Below are positions 23,425 to 30,756 of a stretch of DNA of 40,254 nucleotides, piece by piece. The notes beneath the pieces were generated by a model that had not been told where the DNA came from, searched no databases, and saw only the letters and a list, made by a program, of their open reading frames with translations. A program made the position numbers and the translations under genes. Source of the DNA: a virus. The stretch lies in the IMG/VR virus record IMGVR_UViG_3300045996_000418, positions 1 through 40,254 of that record. One strand, given 5' to 3'. Each line of letters begins with the position of its first letter. The stretch's first letter is position 1.

Positions 23425-23491
23425 GATTTCCTGTCAAAATCCATCATATCCAAGTTCCGCAAAATACAGCCAGTTCCGCAAATTATGTGGT

Positions 23492-23794
23492 TCATTGCAC
23501 TTCCTTTTTCGCTTCGCCGAGTATCTCGTTGATCTTTTTTAGGTTCTCGGCCTGCCTCAAATGCTCCTGAAGGAAGGCGATTAACTCGACCACTCCTTGT
23601 TCATCAATCGACGTTCTAACACTTTTGCTGGAGCTCGCCCCAAAGCCCTTGTTCTGGATATAAAGCGAAACATTTCCGTCGGTCACTGTCTCCAGCTCAA
23701 TTGTTGAAGTTCCATTGCTCCACTCCTCATCGCCGGTAAATTCACGAACGCTCCTGTACGAATTTCTAACGGTGACATGTATTTTATTTGTCAT
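23492..23794 (-). CDS. hypothetical protein (100 aa)
   Basis: N-terminal half is beta-rich (KIHVTVRNSYRSVREF, GTSTIELETVTDGNVSLYI), C-terminal half a helix (VVELIAFLQEHLRQAENLKK). No family recognised. It overlaps the HTH gene by 11 bases and is cotranscribed with it, last of the cassette before attP. AT content is higher than in the late genes. Confidence 0.74.
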   Translation of the reverse strand: MTNKIHVTVRNSYRSVREFTGDEEWSNGTSTIELETVTDGNVSLYIQNKGFGASSSKSVRTSIDEQGVVELIAFLQEHLRQAENLKKINEILGEAKKEVQ

Positions 23795-24113
23795 TTTTTA
23801 TCTCAAAAATCTTTTCCATAATAGCCAACTTCCCGGCGGCACTCAGAGAGTCAAATTCCCCTGCCATGCGCATCGTAAATTGGCTTAACCCATGGCCCTC
23901 CGTGCCCGCAACACCTCCATTCAATGTAGCGAGTTCGCCGACAGGCACGCCAAGCGCCTCCGCTATCTTGCTGAACCTTGCTGTCTTTGGCCTGCCTCCA
24001 TGCAGCCATTTGCAAACCGTTTGTTGCGAAACATTGAGGTGGCCAGCCAGTTCTTTTTGGGTGATTCCCCTCACTTTCATGATTCTGGCAATGTTTTCGC
24101 TGATATTGTTCAC
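23784..24113 (-). CDS. HTH regulator, Cro/CI family (109 aa)
   Basis: Xre-type helix-turn-helix at residues 4-62: IARIMKVRGITQKELAGHL, NVSQQTVCKWLHG, RFSKIAEALGVPVGELATL. The C-terminal 40 residues contain a short helical extension that may dimerise. The GTG start is supported by a GTGA overlap with the preceding 54-aa gene. It is distinct from the CI and Cro proteins at 34-35 kb. As the HTH gene after several tiny ORFs behind a palindromic promoter it may autoregulate this cassette, in the manner of Aca proteins. Confidence 0.84.
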   Translation of the reverse strand: MNNISENIARIMKVRGITQKELAGHLNVSQQTVCKWLHGGRPKTARFSKIAEALGVPVGELATLNGGVAGTEGHGLSQFTMRMAGEFDSLSAAGKLAIMEKIFEIKNDK

Positions 24114-24274
24114 GATTTATCCTTCTGGGCTTGCCTCCACATCTTGTAATCCGGATGCCGATACAGCGACTCTTCGCGCACCCCGGCCTTTTTTGCGGCA
24201 TCTCGACCAGTCATGCCTTTTGTCATTACAAGGCGTAGGGCCTTTCTCATCTCGGCCGAGGTTTTTGCAGTCAT
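24110..24274 (-). CDS. small HTH-like protein (54 aa)
   Basis: 54-aa frame with start and stop both in 4-base overlaps with its neighbours (ATGA and GTGA). The sequence MTGRDAAKKAGVREESLYRH looks like a single helix-turn-helix of the resolvase or LuxR-like kind used to choose DNA. No longer family recognised. Strong coupling to both neighbours makes it real despite its length. Confidence 0.7.
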   Translation of the reverse strand: MTAKTSAEMRKALRLVMTKGMTGRDAAKKAGVREESLYRHPDYKMWRQAQKDKS

Positions 24275-24456
24275 GGCACTCGCCCAGCCTCATCGTAAGC
24301 ATCGCGAATAGCCTTTATCTTCGCAAGCCCCTCTTCCACGGCTTTAATGTAATTATCTGGGGCGTCCCAGCACGTCTCGCCAGCGCGATTGGTATCGCAT
24401 CGAATAGTGTCTCGGAATGCCGCCTCAATAATGACGGCGATAGTGGATGACATCAT
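24271..24456 (-). CDS. small hypothetical protein (61 aa)
   Basis: Two ATGs (24456, 24453) follow a GGAG site. The product is a short acidic alpha-helical protein with two Cys (IRCDTNRAGETCWDAPDNY). No family recognised. Coupled to the 54-aa gene by ATGA. Small, acidic and placed upstream of an HTH gene, it has the general profile of an anti-defence protein; that is inference only. Confidence 0.72.
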   Translation of the reverse strand: MMSSTIAVIIEAAFRDTIRCDTNRAGETCWDAPDNYIKAVEEGLAKIKAIRDAYDEAGRVP

Positions 24457-24458
24457 TT

Positions 24459-24821
24459 TTATTTCTCCAGAATTGCTTCCAGTTCATCGGCAAATGCGCG
24501 AAAGGCTTTGGCGGCAGAGACATAAAGATCCCTTACATCGTCTTCCGCGTAGCTTCCGAGCTTTTCAAGTATCTCAGTCCGGAGATCGACCTTCATGAGG
24601 CAGCCAAACCCGGGCTCATCCCAATATGCCCGCATTTCAAAAGGGTTGGCTGATTGGGCGTGCCTGTCGGGGCCGAAAGTGGAAACCAAATAAAAAATAT
24701 TTGCCTCAATTGCCTCGTCAATCTCTCCTTTGGCAATCACGCTGCGCTCATGCGCTTCTATTTTCTCAAGCTCGTCACGCAACTCAGGCGACATGTTTTC
24801 GCGGGTGTGAAGCTTTAGCAT
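24459..24821 (-). CDS. hypothetical acidic protein (120 aa)
   Basis: First gene of the cassette downstream of int, with its own promoter and a GGAGGG site. Acidic helical protein with a central NIFYLVSTFGPDRHAQS and FEMRAYWDEPGFGCLM stretch. No family recognised. Located as an anti-CRISPR gene would be relative to an aca gene; no further evidence for that function. Confidence 0.76.
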   Translation of the reverse strand: MLKLHTRENMSPELRDELEKIEAHERSVIAKGEIDEAIEANIFYLVSTFGPDRHAQSANPFEMRAYWDEPGFGCLMKVDLRTEILEKLGSYAEDDVRDLYVSAAKAFRAFADELEAILEK

Positions 24822-24835
24822 ATTCCCTCCAATGA

Positions 24836-24876
24836 ATGAGGCTTTATGTTATGACATAAAGTCATATTGAGCAAGG
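24836..24876 (-). promoter_or_regulatory. promoter with overlapping palindromic operators, cassette after int
   Basis: On the minus strand: TTGCTC, 17 bases, TAACAT, directed at the 120-aa gene. Overlapping the spacer and -10 are two palindromes, CTTTATG/CATAAAG (24842-24848 and 24855-24861) and ATGAC/GTCAT (24851-24855 and 24861-24865). This suggests repression by a dimeric HTH protein, most simply the one at 23784-24113. Confidence 0.6.
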
Positions 24877-25908
24877 CTATTTTGTCGGCTTCACAAGCTT
24901 TCCGCGGCGATGCCTCACATAGTGCGCGGTCATGGCCTGCGTCGTGTGCCCCAGCTGGTCCTGTGCTGCAGCAATCCCGGAGCGCTCTTCCGTGTCAGTC
25001 CCCGCCTTCGCCCGAAGATCCCGAAACTGAAATGCCTTGATGAGCCCGGCAAGCTCCGGCTTATCCTTCGCGGCTTTTACCCTGGCTCGATCGAACGCGC
25101 CGCGGAGCTCGGATGCCGTCATTGCCTCGCCTTTTGATGTGGTGATGAGCCGCATGCTGATGACCTTCCGGCCGCTTAATCGCTGGATGACCGCGGCAAG
25201 CCTTCCCTCTATCGACACTCGGATCTTCTTGCCGGTCTTGTTTTGCTCAATCAGGAGCTCACCTTCCTTGATGTCTGCCCGGGTGAATTTCAGCACGTCC
25301 GCGGGGCGCTGGCCGGTGAGATAAGCCAAGTCCATGGCATCCCGTAACGGCTCCTCTGCTGCAGCCCATACTGCGGCATATGTGGCATCGTCAATGTACG
25401 AATCCCGGCCTTTCTCAACAAAGCCCTTAATGCCTGCCGCTGGGTTCGGTGCCGCGGTCAAGCCCTGATCCCGTGCATAGTTGAAAACATGGCTGAAAAG
25501 CGCCTTCTCGCGATTCGCGCGGATCTTGGCGGTCTGTCCGCGCCAGTCTAGAAATTTGCGCACGTCCACCGGCTCAATTTCGTCCAGCGGCACCGGTGGA
25601 TTGTCGAAAAATTCATATAGCTTGGCCAACTCTTTCAGATTGTCCGCCCGGGTTCGCGGGGCCTTCGTCGGCAATACGTCCCGCTGGTATCTCTCCGCGG
25701 CATACCGAAAAGTAACCAATGCGCCCCGCGGCTGGTCGGCAACCGTGAGTTCAGCCCACTTCTGCACGGCTAGAACATAATCAGTTCCAAGCGGCAATTC
25801 TCGCCGCGGCTTCTCGCCGGTGTCCAAGTAGAAATAAACGCGCTTGCCGCGGTGGCGGGCTCGCATGCCTTTCGGCAGATTGGCGTTTCTGGTTGGCTTG
25901 CGGCCCAT
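24877..25908 (-). CDS. int: tyrosine-recombinase integrase (343 aa)
   Basis: N-terminal arm-binding region (1-60), SAM-like core-binding domain (about 65-155), and catalytic domain with Arg201 in YLTGQRPAD, Lys224 in EQNKTGKK, Arg299 in FQFRDLRAKAG, His321 in LGHTT and nucleophile Tyr330 in AHYVRH. The box II position usually His is Arg296, as in a set of phage integrases. It would recombine attP (1.5 kb downstream) with the 3' end of a host tRNA-Leu gene. It follows the DUF4224 gene with a 4-base gap, the usual xis-int order. Confidence 0.96.
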   Translation of the reverse strand: MGRKPTRNANLPKGMRARHRGKRVYFYLDTGEKPRRELPLGTDYVLAVQKWAELTVADQPRGALVTFRYAAERYQRDVLPTKAPRTRADNLKELAKLYEFFDNPPVPLDEIEPVDVRKFLDWRGQTAKIRANREKALFSHVFNYARDQGLTAAPNPAAGIKGFVEKGRDSYIDDATYAAVWAAAEEPLRDAMDLAYLTGQRPADVLKFTRADIKEGELLIEQNKTGKKIRVSIEGRLAAVIQRLSGRKVISMRLITTSKGEAMTASELRGAFDRARVKAAKDKPELAGLIKAFQFRDLRAKAGTDTEERSGIAAAQDQLGHTTQAMTAHYVRHRRGKLVKPTK

Positions 25909-25912
25909 GTCA

Positions 25913-26122
25913 CTACCCCATCAACACCCGCGGAACCCATTTCCGCTTCTGTGGCGCTTCCGCCTTGCCGCCCTCTAAAGCAGACCGGCATACCACCGGA
26001 TGGCCGGTCGCATTGACGTGAAACGGGATTCCCATATCTCGCAGCGCCTTGATCTGGAGGCTTTTCATTTTACGCCCGGTCAGTTCGGCTATTTCGTCGC
26101 CGTCAAAGAATGTGGCACTCAT
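25913..26122 (-). CDS. DUF4224 excisionase-like protein (69 aa)
   Basis: DUF4224-type small protein: FFDGDEIAELTGRKMKSLQI, ALRDMGIPFHVNATGHPVV, CRSALEG. This family is found next to phage integrases and has an AlpA/excisionase-like wHTH; here it would help excision. ATG at 26122 follows GAGGAG. A longer frame upstream is a shadow of the preceding gene. Confidence 0.82.
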   Translation of the reverse strand: MSATFFDGDEIAELTGRKMKSLQIKALRDMGIPFHVNATGHPVVCRSALEGGKAEAPQKRKWVPRVLMG

Positions 26123-26126
26123 CTGA

Positions 26127-26420
26127 TTACTCCTCAACCATCCGATATTTCTCCGGAATGACCGGATAGTCATCCTCTTCGCCCTGCAGCTCGATGATCA
26201 CAGGCCCGTGCCGCATGTCGCCGGTCATCGCGCCTTTCATCTGCCGGCGCTCTGGGCCGGAGAGATTCGACCATTTGCTGATGTGGCACGGCTCATCGAG
26301 CAGGCCGCGAGGCCGACCGCGCTCCATCGCGCCGACCGCAATGCCGCGCTCTTCGCACCATTCCTCAGCTTCGCGGCAGGCTTCGAAGTTTCCGCCGAGT
26401 GTGTCGAATACTTTTTTCAT
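26127..26420 (-). CDS. hypothetical phage protein (97 aa)
   Basis: ATG after AAGGAG, using the same upstream context (GGAGTAATCAG) as the next gene. Cys-containing helical start (MKKVFDTLGGNFEACREAEE), then a basic loop (MERGRPRGLLDEPCHISKW) and an acidic C-terminus. No family recognised. Coupled in the leftward early operon. Confidence 0.74.
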   Translation of the reverse strand: MKKVFDTLGGNFEACREAEEWCEERGIAVGAMERGRPRGLLDEPCHISKWSNLSGPERRQMKGAMTGDMRHGPVIIELQGEEDDYPVIPEKYRMVEE

Positions 26421-26424
26421 CTGA

Positions 26425-26667
26425 TTACTCCTTCCCAGCCTGCCGCAGCAGCGCCTTGCACTCTGCCGCGAAATAGTCGATCTCTTCTTCGGATTGCAGA
26501 AAGAAGTCGTGCGGCGTCTCGTCGTGGTCCGGCTCCTGATTGTCGCCACGGACGACGATATACGGTCCAGCGCCCTGGTCACCGATGCGAATGGTGACTC
26601 GATTTTTCCCGAATACCGGGCTTTCGTCGTTATGCACGATGACGCGCTCCGTTGTGTAGGCTTTCAC
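26425..26667 (-). CDS. hypothetical protein (80 aa)
   Basis: GTG start supported by a GTGA overlap with the preceding stop and a GGGGGAAG site. Beta-rich N-terminus (TERVIVHNDESPVFGKNRVT) and acidic helical C-terminus (SEEEIDYFAAECKALLRQA). No family recognised. Confidence 0.72.
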   Translation of the reverse strand: MKAYTTERVIVHNDESPVFGKNRVTIRIGDQGAGPYIVVRGDNQEPDHDETPHDFFLQSEEEIDYFAAECKALLRQAGKE

Positions 26668-27098
26668 TTCTTCCCCCTTGCCTCGATAGCCCGCGCGAGC
26701 CCAATAACGCCGTCATGACTAAAGCGCGGTCCGTCCCACAGCCCGGACTTGTCTTCGTGCTCGGCAACCAGCTCGAATATCTCCTGCTCTGTCATTGGCT
26801 GCTCTGCTACCGGAGGGGCGAGAGCGGCGCACACAACATCCAGCAGCGCTAGAAATTGCCCCATCTGCCCGCGATACCACCCGCCCTCAGTGCAACTCTC
26901 TGCGCTGCGCGCCACGCGATCACGCCTTTCTGTCATCTCGACGATAAAATCGCGCTTCCATTTATCGGCAAGCCTGTTGCTCTGCGCTGCCTCTTTGTTA
27001 TCCCGCCGCGCCTCGGCAATGCAGGCATCGCACAGAGTCGGGTATTTGCGGTCGCAGACGGGGTGATGTGCGGGCGCTGCCTCTTTGTTGGGTGTCAT
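26664..27098 (-). CDS. hypothetical protein with Cys pairs (144 aa)
   Basis: Start ATG at 27098 overlaps the previous TGA (ATGA); the much longer open frame upstream is not coding. Residues about 10-25 hold HPVCDRKYPTLCDACIAEAR, a probable metal site, followed by a basic helix and a region typical of ead/Ea22-like early proteins, with EQPMTEQEIFELVAEHEDKS at the end. Function unknown. Confidence 0.74.
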   Translation of the reverse strand: MTPNKEAAPAHHPVCDRKYPTLCDACIAEARRDNKEAAQSNRLADKWKRDFIVEMTERRDRVARSAESCTEGGWYRGQMGQFLALLDVVCAALAPPVAEQPMTEQEIFELVAEHEDKSGLWDGPRFSHDGVIGLARAIEARGKK

Positions 27099-27316
27099 GC
27101 ATTCCTCGCTTTCAATTGCCACATGCAGCGGCTGTACTCGGCCAATCCTTCCTTGCTCAGGCGCTGGAGCGCGCCACTGATCTGCCTGCTGGTGAAGTCG
27201 TGGCCCTCGCGCTTGAGCATGGTGCGGGCGTAGTGAGCCTGTGTGGCTCCGCGCTCCAGTGCAGCCAGCACGTAATAGACGATGGTTTGCCCTGCGAGCA
27301 TTGGTCTTGGTGTCAT
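27095..27316 (-). CDS. small winged-helix-like protein (73 aa)
   Basis: Helical protein with the pattern of a small DNA-binding fold (IVYYVLAALERGATQAHYAR, then REGHDFTSRQISGALQRLSK and a short EYSRCMWQL wing). ATGA overlaps on both sides. Likely a local regulator, target unknown. Confidence 0.76.
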   Translation of the reverse strand: MTPRPMLAGQTIVYYVLAALERGATQAHYARTMLKREGHDFTSRQISGALQRLSKEGLAEYSRCMWQLKARNA

Positions 27317-28332
27317 CCCGCTTCCCCCGCGCTTTGGGAAATAGCTGCGTCGATAGCGTCAATGACTTCGCTCGCCTTGGCGTTGGCCCGATTGTTGTGC
27401 GTTTCAACCTGATAGTCACTGCCTTCACCGCAACCATATCCACGCTTCGTCAGCATTCCGTGCAGCGCTTCGCGCGCCCGCCGCAGCAACGATGCATTCT
27501 TGTCGGACGGCTCCGGGTCGGACCACCATTCGTTATCGCTTACCCATCGTCCTTTCGGCTCCGCGTCCTTCTGCTGCTCTTGCGCTTGCCCTGCATAAGT
27601 CGTCTGGCCTGCTGCCGCTTCGGGGCAGGTTTCCTCGTGCTTGCCGTCTGCTGATAGCAGGCAGTCGTGGCAGGCCATTTCCGCAGCGTCACGAAAATGG
27701 TCAGGCGCTTGCCCTGCCCGATAGCCGGCATTCAGCAACGCCCATCCCGGCTGCCCATCGGTTATCGCTGCAATGCCGCCTGGGCATGCCTCGCCGTCGT
27801 GGAGTGCTGATTTCGGCTCCAACTCTTTGATCTGCCACACGGCATCAAGGCTATCCGCATCCCGCGCCATCGCGGCTAGGTGTATCACTTGGCGCCCGGT
27901 CAGTTCGAGCGGTGCCATCTGGTAGCGGAGACCATGCGGCAGGCAGTTGTTCGCTTGCCCTGCTGGTGGTTGAGCTAGGACTTCTACCGCCTTAGCATAA
28001 ATTCTCTTAATGTTTGTCCATGAAATTTGAATTTGATGCGTAATTTCGCCGTCATCACAAAAATCACACGTATCTTCATCAAATTCTGGGGGCTCTCCGT
28101 TACACCATTGGCAGAGCTGCTTTACGGGTTCCGTGAACTCCCCAATTAGTGCACTCTTCGCGCCATTCTTTGCTGTCAAGCTTCTTGGCATCAGAACATA
28201 GTCTTCCGGCTCTGCTGCTGCGAGTGCGGCGGCCAGCCACTTCATTGCGCCGACGGTTCCGAGTTCTGATACTTTGGCGAGTGCCTCATCTATCAGCGCA
28301 CGGCGCAGCGCGTCTTGTGTTTGTGTGGTCAT
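27313..28332 (-). CDS. early protein with zinc-ribbon-like segment (339 aa)
   Basis: Largest accessory protein of the leftward operon. Helical N-terminus, then two close Cys pairs (LCQWCNG and TCDFCDDG, residues about 73-92) that look like a zinc ribbon, a middle with LELTGRQVIHLAAMARDADS, a further Cys/His patch (CHDCLLSADGKHEETCPE) and an acidic, Gln-rich linker before a C-terminal helix. It looks mosaic, like Ea/ead proteins of lambdoid phages. Function unknown. The ATGA overlap fixes its place in the coupled series. Confidence 0.76.
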   Translation of the reverse strand: MTTQTQDALRRALIDEALAKVSELGTVGAMKWLAAALAAAEPEDYVLMPRSLTAKNGAKSALIGEFTEPVKQLCQWCNGEPPEFDEDTCDFCDDGEITHQIQISWTNIKRIYAKAVEVLAQPPAGQANNCLPHGLRYQMAPLELTGRQVIHLAAMARDADSLDAVWQIKELEPKSALHDGEACPGGIAAITDGQPGWALLNAGYRAGQAPDHFRDAAEMACHDCLLSADGKHEETCPEAAAGQTTYAGQAQEQQKDAEPKGRWVSDNEWWSDPEPSDKNASLLRRAREALHGMLTKRGYGCGEGSDYQVETHNNRANAKASEVIDAIDAAISQSAGEAG

Positions 28333-28532
28333 GGCAGCATTACCTTCGCATCATGTGAAACTTCGAGCCAGCCGCCGCAAGCACGGTGCTGGAATTGCTC
28401 GCCCCGAATCGGCCCATCTTCCAGACCAATGACCCGTTTGCAGTGCGGGCACTTGACGATCCAACTTCCGTCACTGTCCTTCGCAACGCGGCTCACCGTC
28501 AGGATTTCATCGGTCGCTTGTTGGTCAGCCAT
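28329..28532 (-). CDS. small zinc-finger-like protein (67 aa)
   Basis: ATG at 28532 has GGAGG six bases upstream; earlier in-frame starts lack a site. Contains KCPHCKRVIGLEDG and HRACGGW, three Cys and one His spaced for a metal knuckle. Likely nucleic-acid or protein binding. No family recognised. Confidence 0.72.
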   Translation of the reverse strand: MADQQATDEILTVSRVAKDSDGSWIVKCPHCKRVIGLEDGPIRGEQFQHRACGGWLEVSHDAKVMLP

Positions 28533-28902
28533 TGTCGCCTCCATTGTTAGACTGCTCGCGAACCCAAGCATTGAATCCGTCAAGTATTGGGCGGATGTTC
28601 TGGTCGTCTGCCCAGCCTGCGAAGCCGATGAAACCGTCTGTGTTGAAGGTCACGGCCTCGCGATTATCGAAGTAGTCCGCCTTGCAGCGCAGTTCGCCGT
28701 ATCGCCCCCACTTTGTTTCTTTGACGACACCGCGCTGCTTGCAGCGGAACGTACCTTGTATTGCTCCGCTGGCCTTCATGTGCTCGTTGATCAGGTTGCG
28801 CAGGCGCTGCATGCTCGCCGGTGTCAGCGCTGCGTAGGAAAGGCCGGCCGACTTGAATGCTGCTCGCGCCTCGCTGCGTGCGTTTTCTCCTTGAGTACCC
28901 AT
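28525..28902 (-). CDS. hypothetical early protein (125 aa)
   Basis: ATG at 28902 shares a base with the previous TGA (TGATG). Helical N-terminus ending in LTPASMQRLRNLINEHMK, then a mainly beta C-terminal domain (YGELRCKADYFDNREAVTFN, GFIGFAGWADD). It resembles accessory phage proteins from the same position in betaproteobacterial phages as I recall them. Function unknown. Confidence 0.76.
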   Translation of the reverse strand: MGTQGENARSEARAAFKSAGLSYAALTPASMQRLRNLINEHMKASGAIQGTFRCKQRGVVKETKWGRYGELRCKADYFDNREAVTFNTDGFIGFAGWADDQNIRPILDGFNAWVREQSNNGGDNG

Positions 28903-29096
28903 CACGCACCCTCCTTTCCTGGCTGCTGCGCCTGCTCGATAACTGCGCAGAGAATCGCCGCTTCCTCGGGTATGGCTTCGCGCTGCTCGGTCGTCAGGTG
29001 GAACTGGCAGCGCCAGTGCGGAGCCTGCCCCTTCGGCCCGGTGCGGTAGACAGTGGTGCCGTGCATCGGCCCTTGGTTGCAAACTTCGCAGTTCAT
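28902..29096 (-). CDS. small Cys-rich protein (64 aa)
   Basis: Starts in an ATGA overlap. N-terminal MNCEVCNQGPMHG and HWRCQFHL give a possible C-x2-C...C-x2-H metal site; the C-terminus is helical. Resembles small phage zinc-knuckle proteins. Confidence 0.72.
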   Translation of the reverse strand: MNCEVCNQGPMHGTTVYRTGPKGQAPHWRCQFHLTTEQREAIPEEAAILCAVIEQAQQPGKEGA

Positions 29097-29674
29097 GTCG
29101 GCTCCTTTGGCTGCTGCGCCATTGCTGCGCGGATGGCGTCATCTAAGTTCTTGTGCAGTTCATACTCGGACAGCGATCCGATCTGAACCCCCACAAGCTG
29201 CCCACGCTTGCCCCGGTAATGAATCTGCGCCTTCGTATCCCGCAACAAGCGATACATCGCAGCCTGTTCTGCATCCCGCGCATCGGCGTCCTGCTCGCCC
29301 TGTTCAGCACGTCCGTGCAGCCAATCAATAACCACAGCGCGGATGTTGCAAAAGGCTTGCTGGTCTTCCGGTTCGCACAATTCCATGCAGCCCTCTACCT
29401 GCTCCAGTGCTTCCCGAATGGCTGTCGCCTGCCGGTCTGCCAAGCTGTTCGGCTGCTCGCTTACAGGGGAAGCTCCTGCGGAACTTTTCCCTTCGGGTGC
29501 AGCGGCACGGCGGTTCCAGGCTTCGATGGCTTCGTCGTTTGAGTGCTTCCACGTCCCTGACCCCATGCAAACGGGCCAGAAGACGCAGGTGACTCTGGCG
29601 GTATCGCCGTCTCTTGAGTGCACGATGTGCCCATCGCGGCCGCAGAACGGGCAGGGCAACAGATCATTCGCCAT
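29093..29674 (-). CDS. Lar-like restriction-alleviation domain protein (193 aa)
   Basis: Residues 1-60 match the Lar family pattern: NDLLPCPFCGRDGHIV, then VTCVFWPVCMGSG and NDEAIEAWNRRA. Lar proteins protect phage DNA from type I restriction by boosting modification or inhibiting cleavage. The C-terminal 130 residues are an unrelated helical domain with LEQVEGCMELCEPEDQQAF. ATG at 29674 follows AAAGGAG. The domain assignment is good; an actual anti-restriction role is inferred. Confidence 0.78.
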   Translation of the reverse strand: MANDLLPCPFCGRDGHIVHSRDGDTARVTCVFWPVCMGSGTWKHSNDEAIEAWNRRAAAPEGKSSAGASPVSEQPNSLADRQATAIREALEQVEGCMELCEPEDQQAFCNIRAVVIDWLHGRAEQGEQDADARDAEQAAMYRLLRDTKAQIHYRGKRGQLVGVQIGSLSEYELHKNLDDAIRAAMAQQPKEPT

Positions 29675-30230
29675 GCTGCTCTCCTTTGGGCGCGGATGGG
29701 GTGAGGGCGTCAATTTCGTCAAGTAGATCAGCGGCTGCGCTGTGGCGATAAGCGTAAATTGCGCCCGCCTTGTTGATGTTGAATTCCACCATTGCCTTGC
29801 ATTTTGTTTTAGCCGCTTCCTTGCACTCGTTGAATCCGGCGAGGCGTTCGGTTACGAGCTTTTCACGCAGCAATTGCACTGTGGATGTGTTCTTTTCACA
29901 CGCTTCTTGCATCAGTGACTCAAGATTTCGGATGTATTTCATCCTCTCATGGACGATGCTTTCCAACTCCGCAATGCGCTTGCTCTGGTCATCCTGCGCA
30001 GTGCGGGAGAGCGAAAGCAGTTCCTCCACCGCACGCGCGAGACCATCCACGATCACATCCTGCTCTGTCGGCTGCGCTTGCGGGGTGACGAGTAGAGCGG
30101 CGACATCGGCGTAGCGCACCCAATGTCCATCTAAGCCCTCTTCCATCGTAGCGGGCGGATCGCCGTACCAGATCGGGTCGTATCGCGTCAGTTGCCGCAG
30201 CACTTCGTCTTTATTCGTGGTCATTCTCAT
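29664..30230 (-). CDS. coiled-coil early protein (188 aa)
   Basis: Residues about 65-130 form a strong coiled coil (QSKRIAELESIVHERMKYIR), flanked by an N-terminal WYGDPP/WVRYADV domain and a C-terminal helix. Similar accessory proteins (Ead/Ea22-like) occur in lambdoid early regions. Starts at 30230 (or ATG 30224) after AAAGGGG and overlaps the small membrane gene by 20 bases. Confidence 0.78.
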   Translation of the reverse strand: MRMTTNKDEVLRQLTRYDPIWYGDPPATMEEGLDGHWVRYADVAALLVTPQAQPTEQDVIVDGLARAVEELLSLSRTAQDDQSKRIAELESIVHERMKYIRNLESLMQEACEKNTSTVQLLREKLVTERLAGFNECKEAAKTKCKAMVEFNINKAGAIYAYRHSAAADLLDEIDALTPSAPKGEQHGE

Positions 30231-30330
30231 GCCCCTTTTTCCAGTCGTCCGACGCCGATATGAGCGCCCCTATGCCAAATAGGCATAGAGCCATTGCTAG
30301 TGCCGCTAGGGCTAGGAGGGCGGTTGTCAT
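30211..30330 (-). CDS. tiny membrane protein with SDDWKKGHEND tail (39 aa)
   Basis: Start shares one base with the SSB stop (TGATG). An Ala/Leu-rich membrane span (residues 3-27) is followed by a short hydrophilic tail ISASDDWKKGHENDHE. The tail is nearly identical to that of the 44-aa protein at 33674-33808, showing the two are paralogues. Function unknown. The tail probably faces the cytoplasm or periplasm as a binding peptide. Confidence 0.68.
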   Translation of the reverse strand: MTTALLALAALAMALCLFGIGALISASDDWKKGHENDHE

Positions 30331-30746
30331 CAGAAGGGAATATCCGAACCGTCATCCATGTCCGAGAAGTTCGGAGCAGGTCGGGCGTTAGTTGCTGGGG
30401 CTTGGCGCGGGCCAGGGGATGCGCTTTGTCCGCCCGCCTGCTTGCCGCCTTGCAGTTCAATCTCATCAATCCGAATGTCGGGACTGATTTGCTTCGTGCC
30501 GTCTTTATTGGTCCACTCGCGCAATGTCAGCGATCCGAAAACCGTTACCTGCTGGCCCTTCGTCAGGTATTGCGAAAGCGCCTCGCCGCGCTTGCCGAAG
30601 ATCGCGCAGTTAAACCAGTTCGTCGTTTTCTTGTCGCCAAAGCCCGTATCGGAGGCCACGCGGAAATTACAAATTGCATCGCCGCTCGGGATGAATTTGA
30701 CTTCTGCGTCTGCTGCAAGTCGGCCTGTTGCTGTGATCTTGTTCAT
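30330..30746 (-). CDS. ssb: single-stranded DNA-binding protein (138 aa)
   Basis: OB-fold SSB: NKITATGRLAADAEVKFIPSG at the N-terminus, TNWFNCAIFGKRGEAL, TKGQQVTVFGSLTLREWTNKDG, then a Gly/Pro/Gln-rich linker and the acidic C-terminal tip DMDDGSDIPF that recruits host replication and repair proteins. AAGGGGC site upstream. It follows the recombination exonuclease. Confidence 0.95.
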   Translation of the reverse strand: MNKITATGRLAADAEVKFIPSGDAICNFRVASDTGFGDKKTTNWFNCAIFGKRGEALSQYLTKGQQVTVFGSLTLREWTNKDGTKQISPDIRIDEIELQGGKQAGGQSASPGPRQAPATNARPAPNFSDMDDGSDIPF

Positions 30747-30756
30747 TGACCGCCCC

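Larger units (their letters stand above)
23216..23482. other. attP: attP with four arm-type repeats
   Basis: Four copies of (A)GTTCCGCAAA flank the tRNA-like core: 23216-23226 (plus), 23277-23287 (minus, TTTGCGGAACT), 23453-23463 (plus) and 23472-23482 (plus). Two lie on each side, as do the arm-type sites bound by the N-terminal domain of lambda-type integrases. No protein-coding frame is apparent in 23181-23491. The site is uninterrupted, so the sequence is the excised circle. Confidence 0.82.

Noticed and set aside
30227-30469. 80-aa frame overlapping ssb
   Set aside because: Overlaps most of the ssb 3' part in another frame without a ribosome site. The 39-aa membrane frame ending at 30211 explains the region better.
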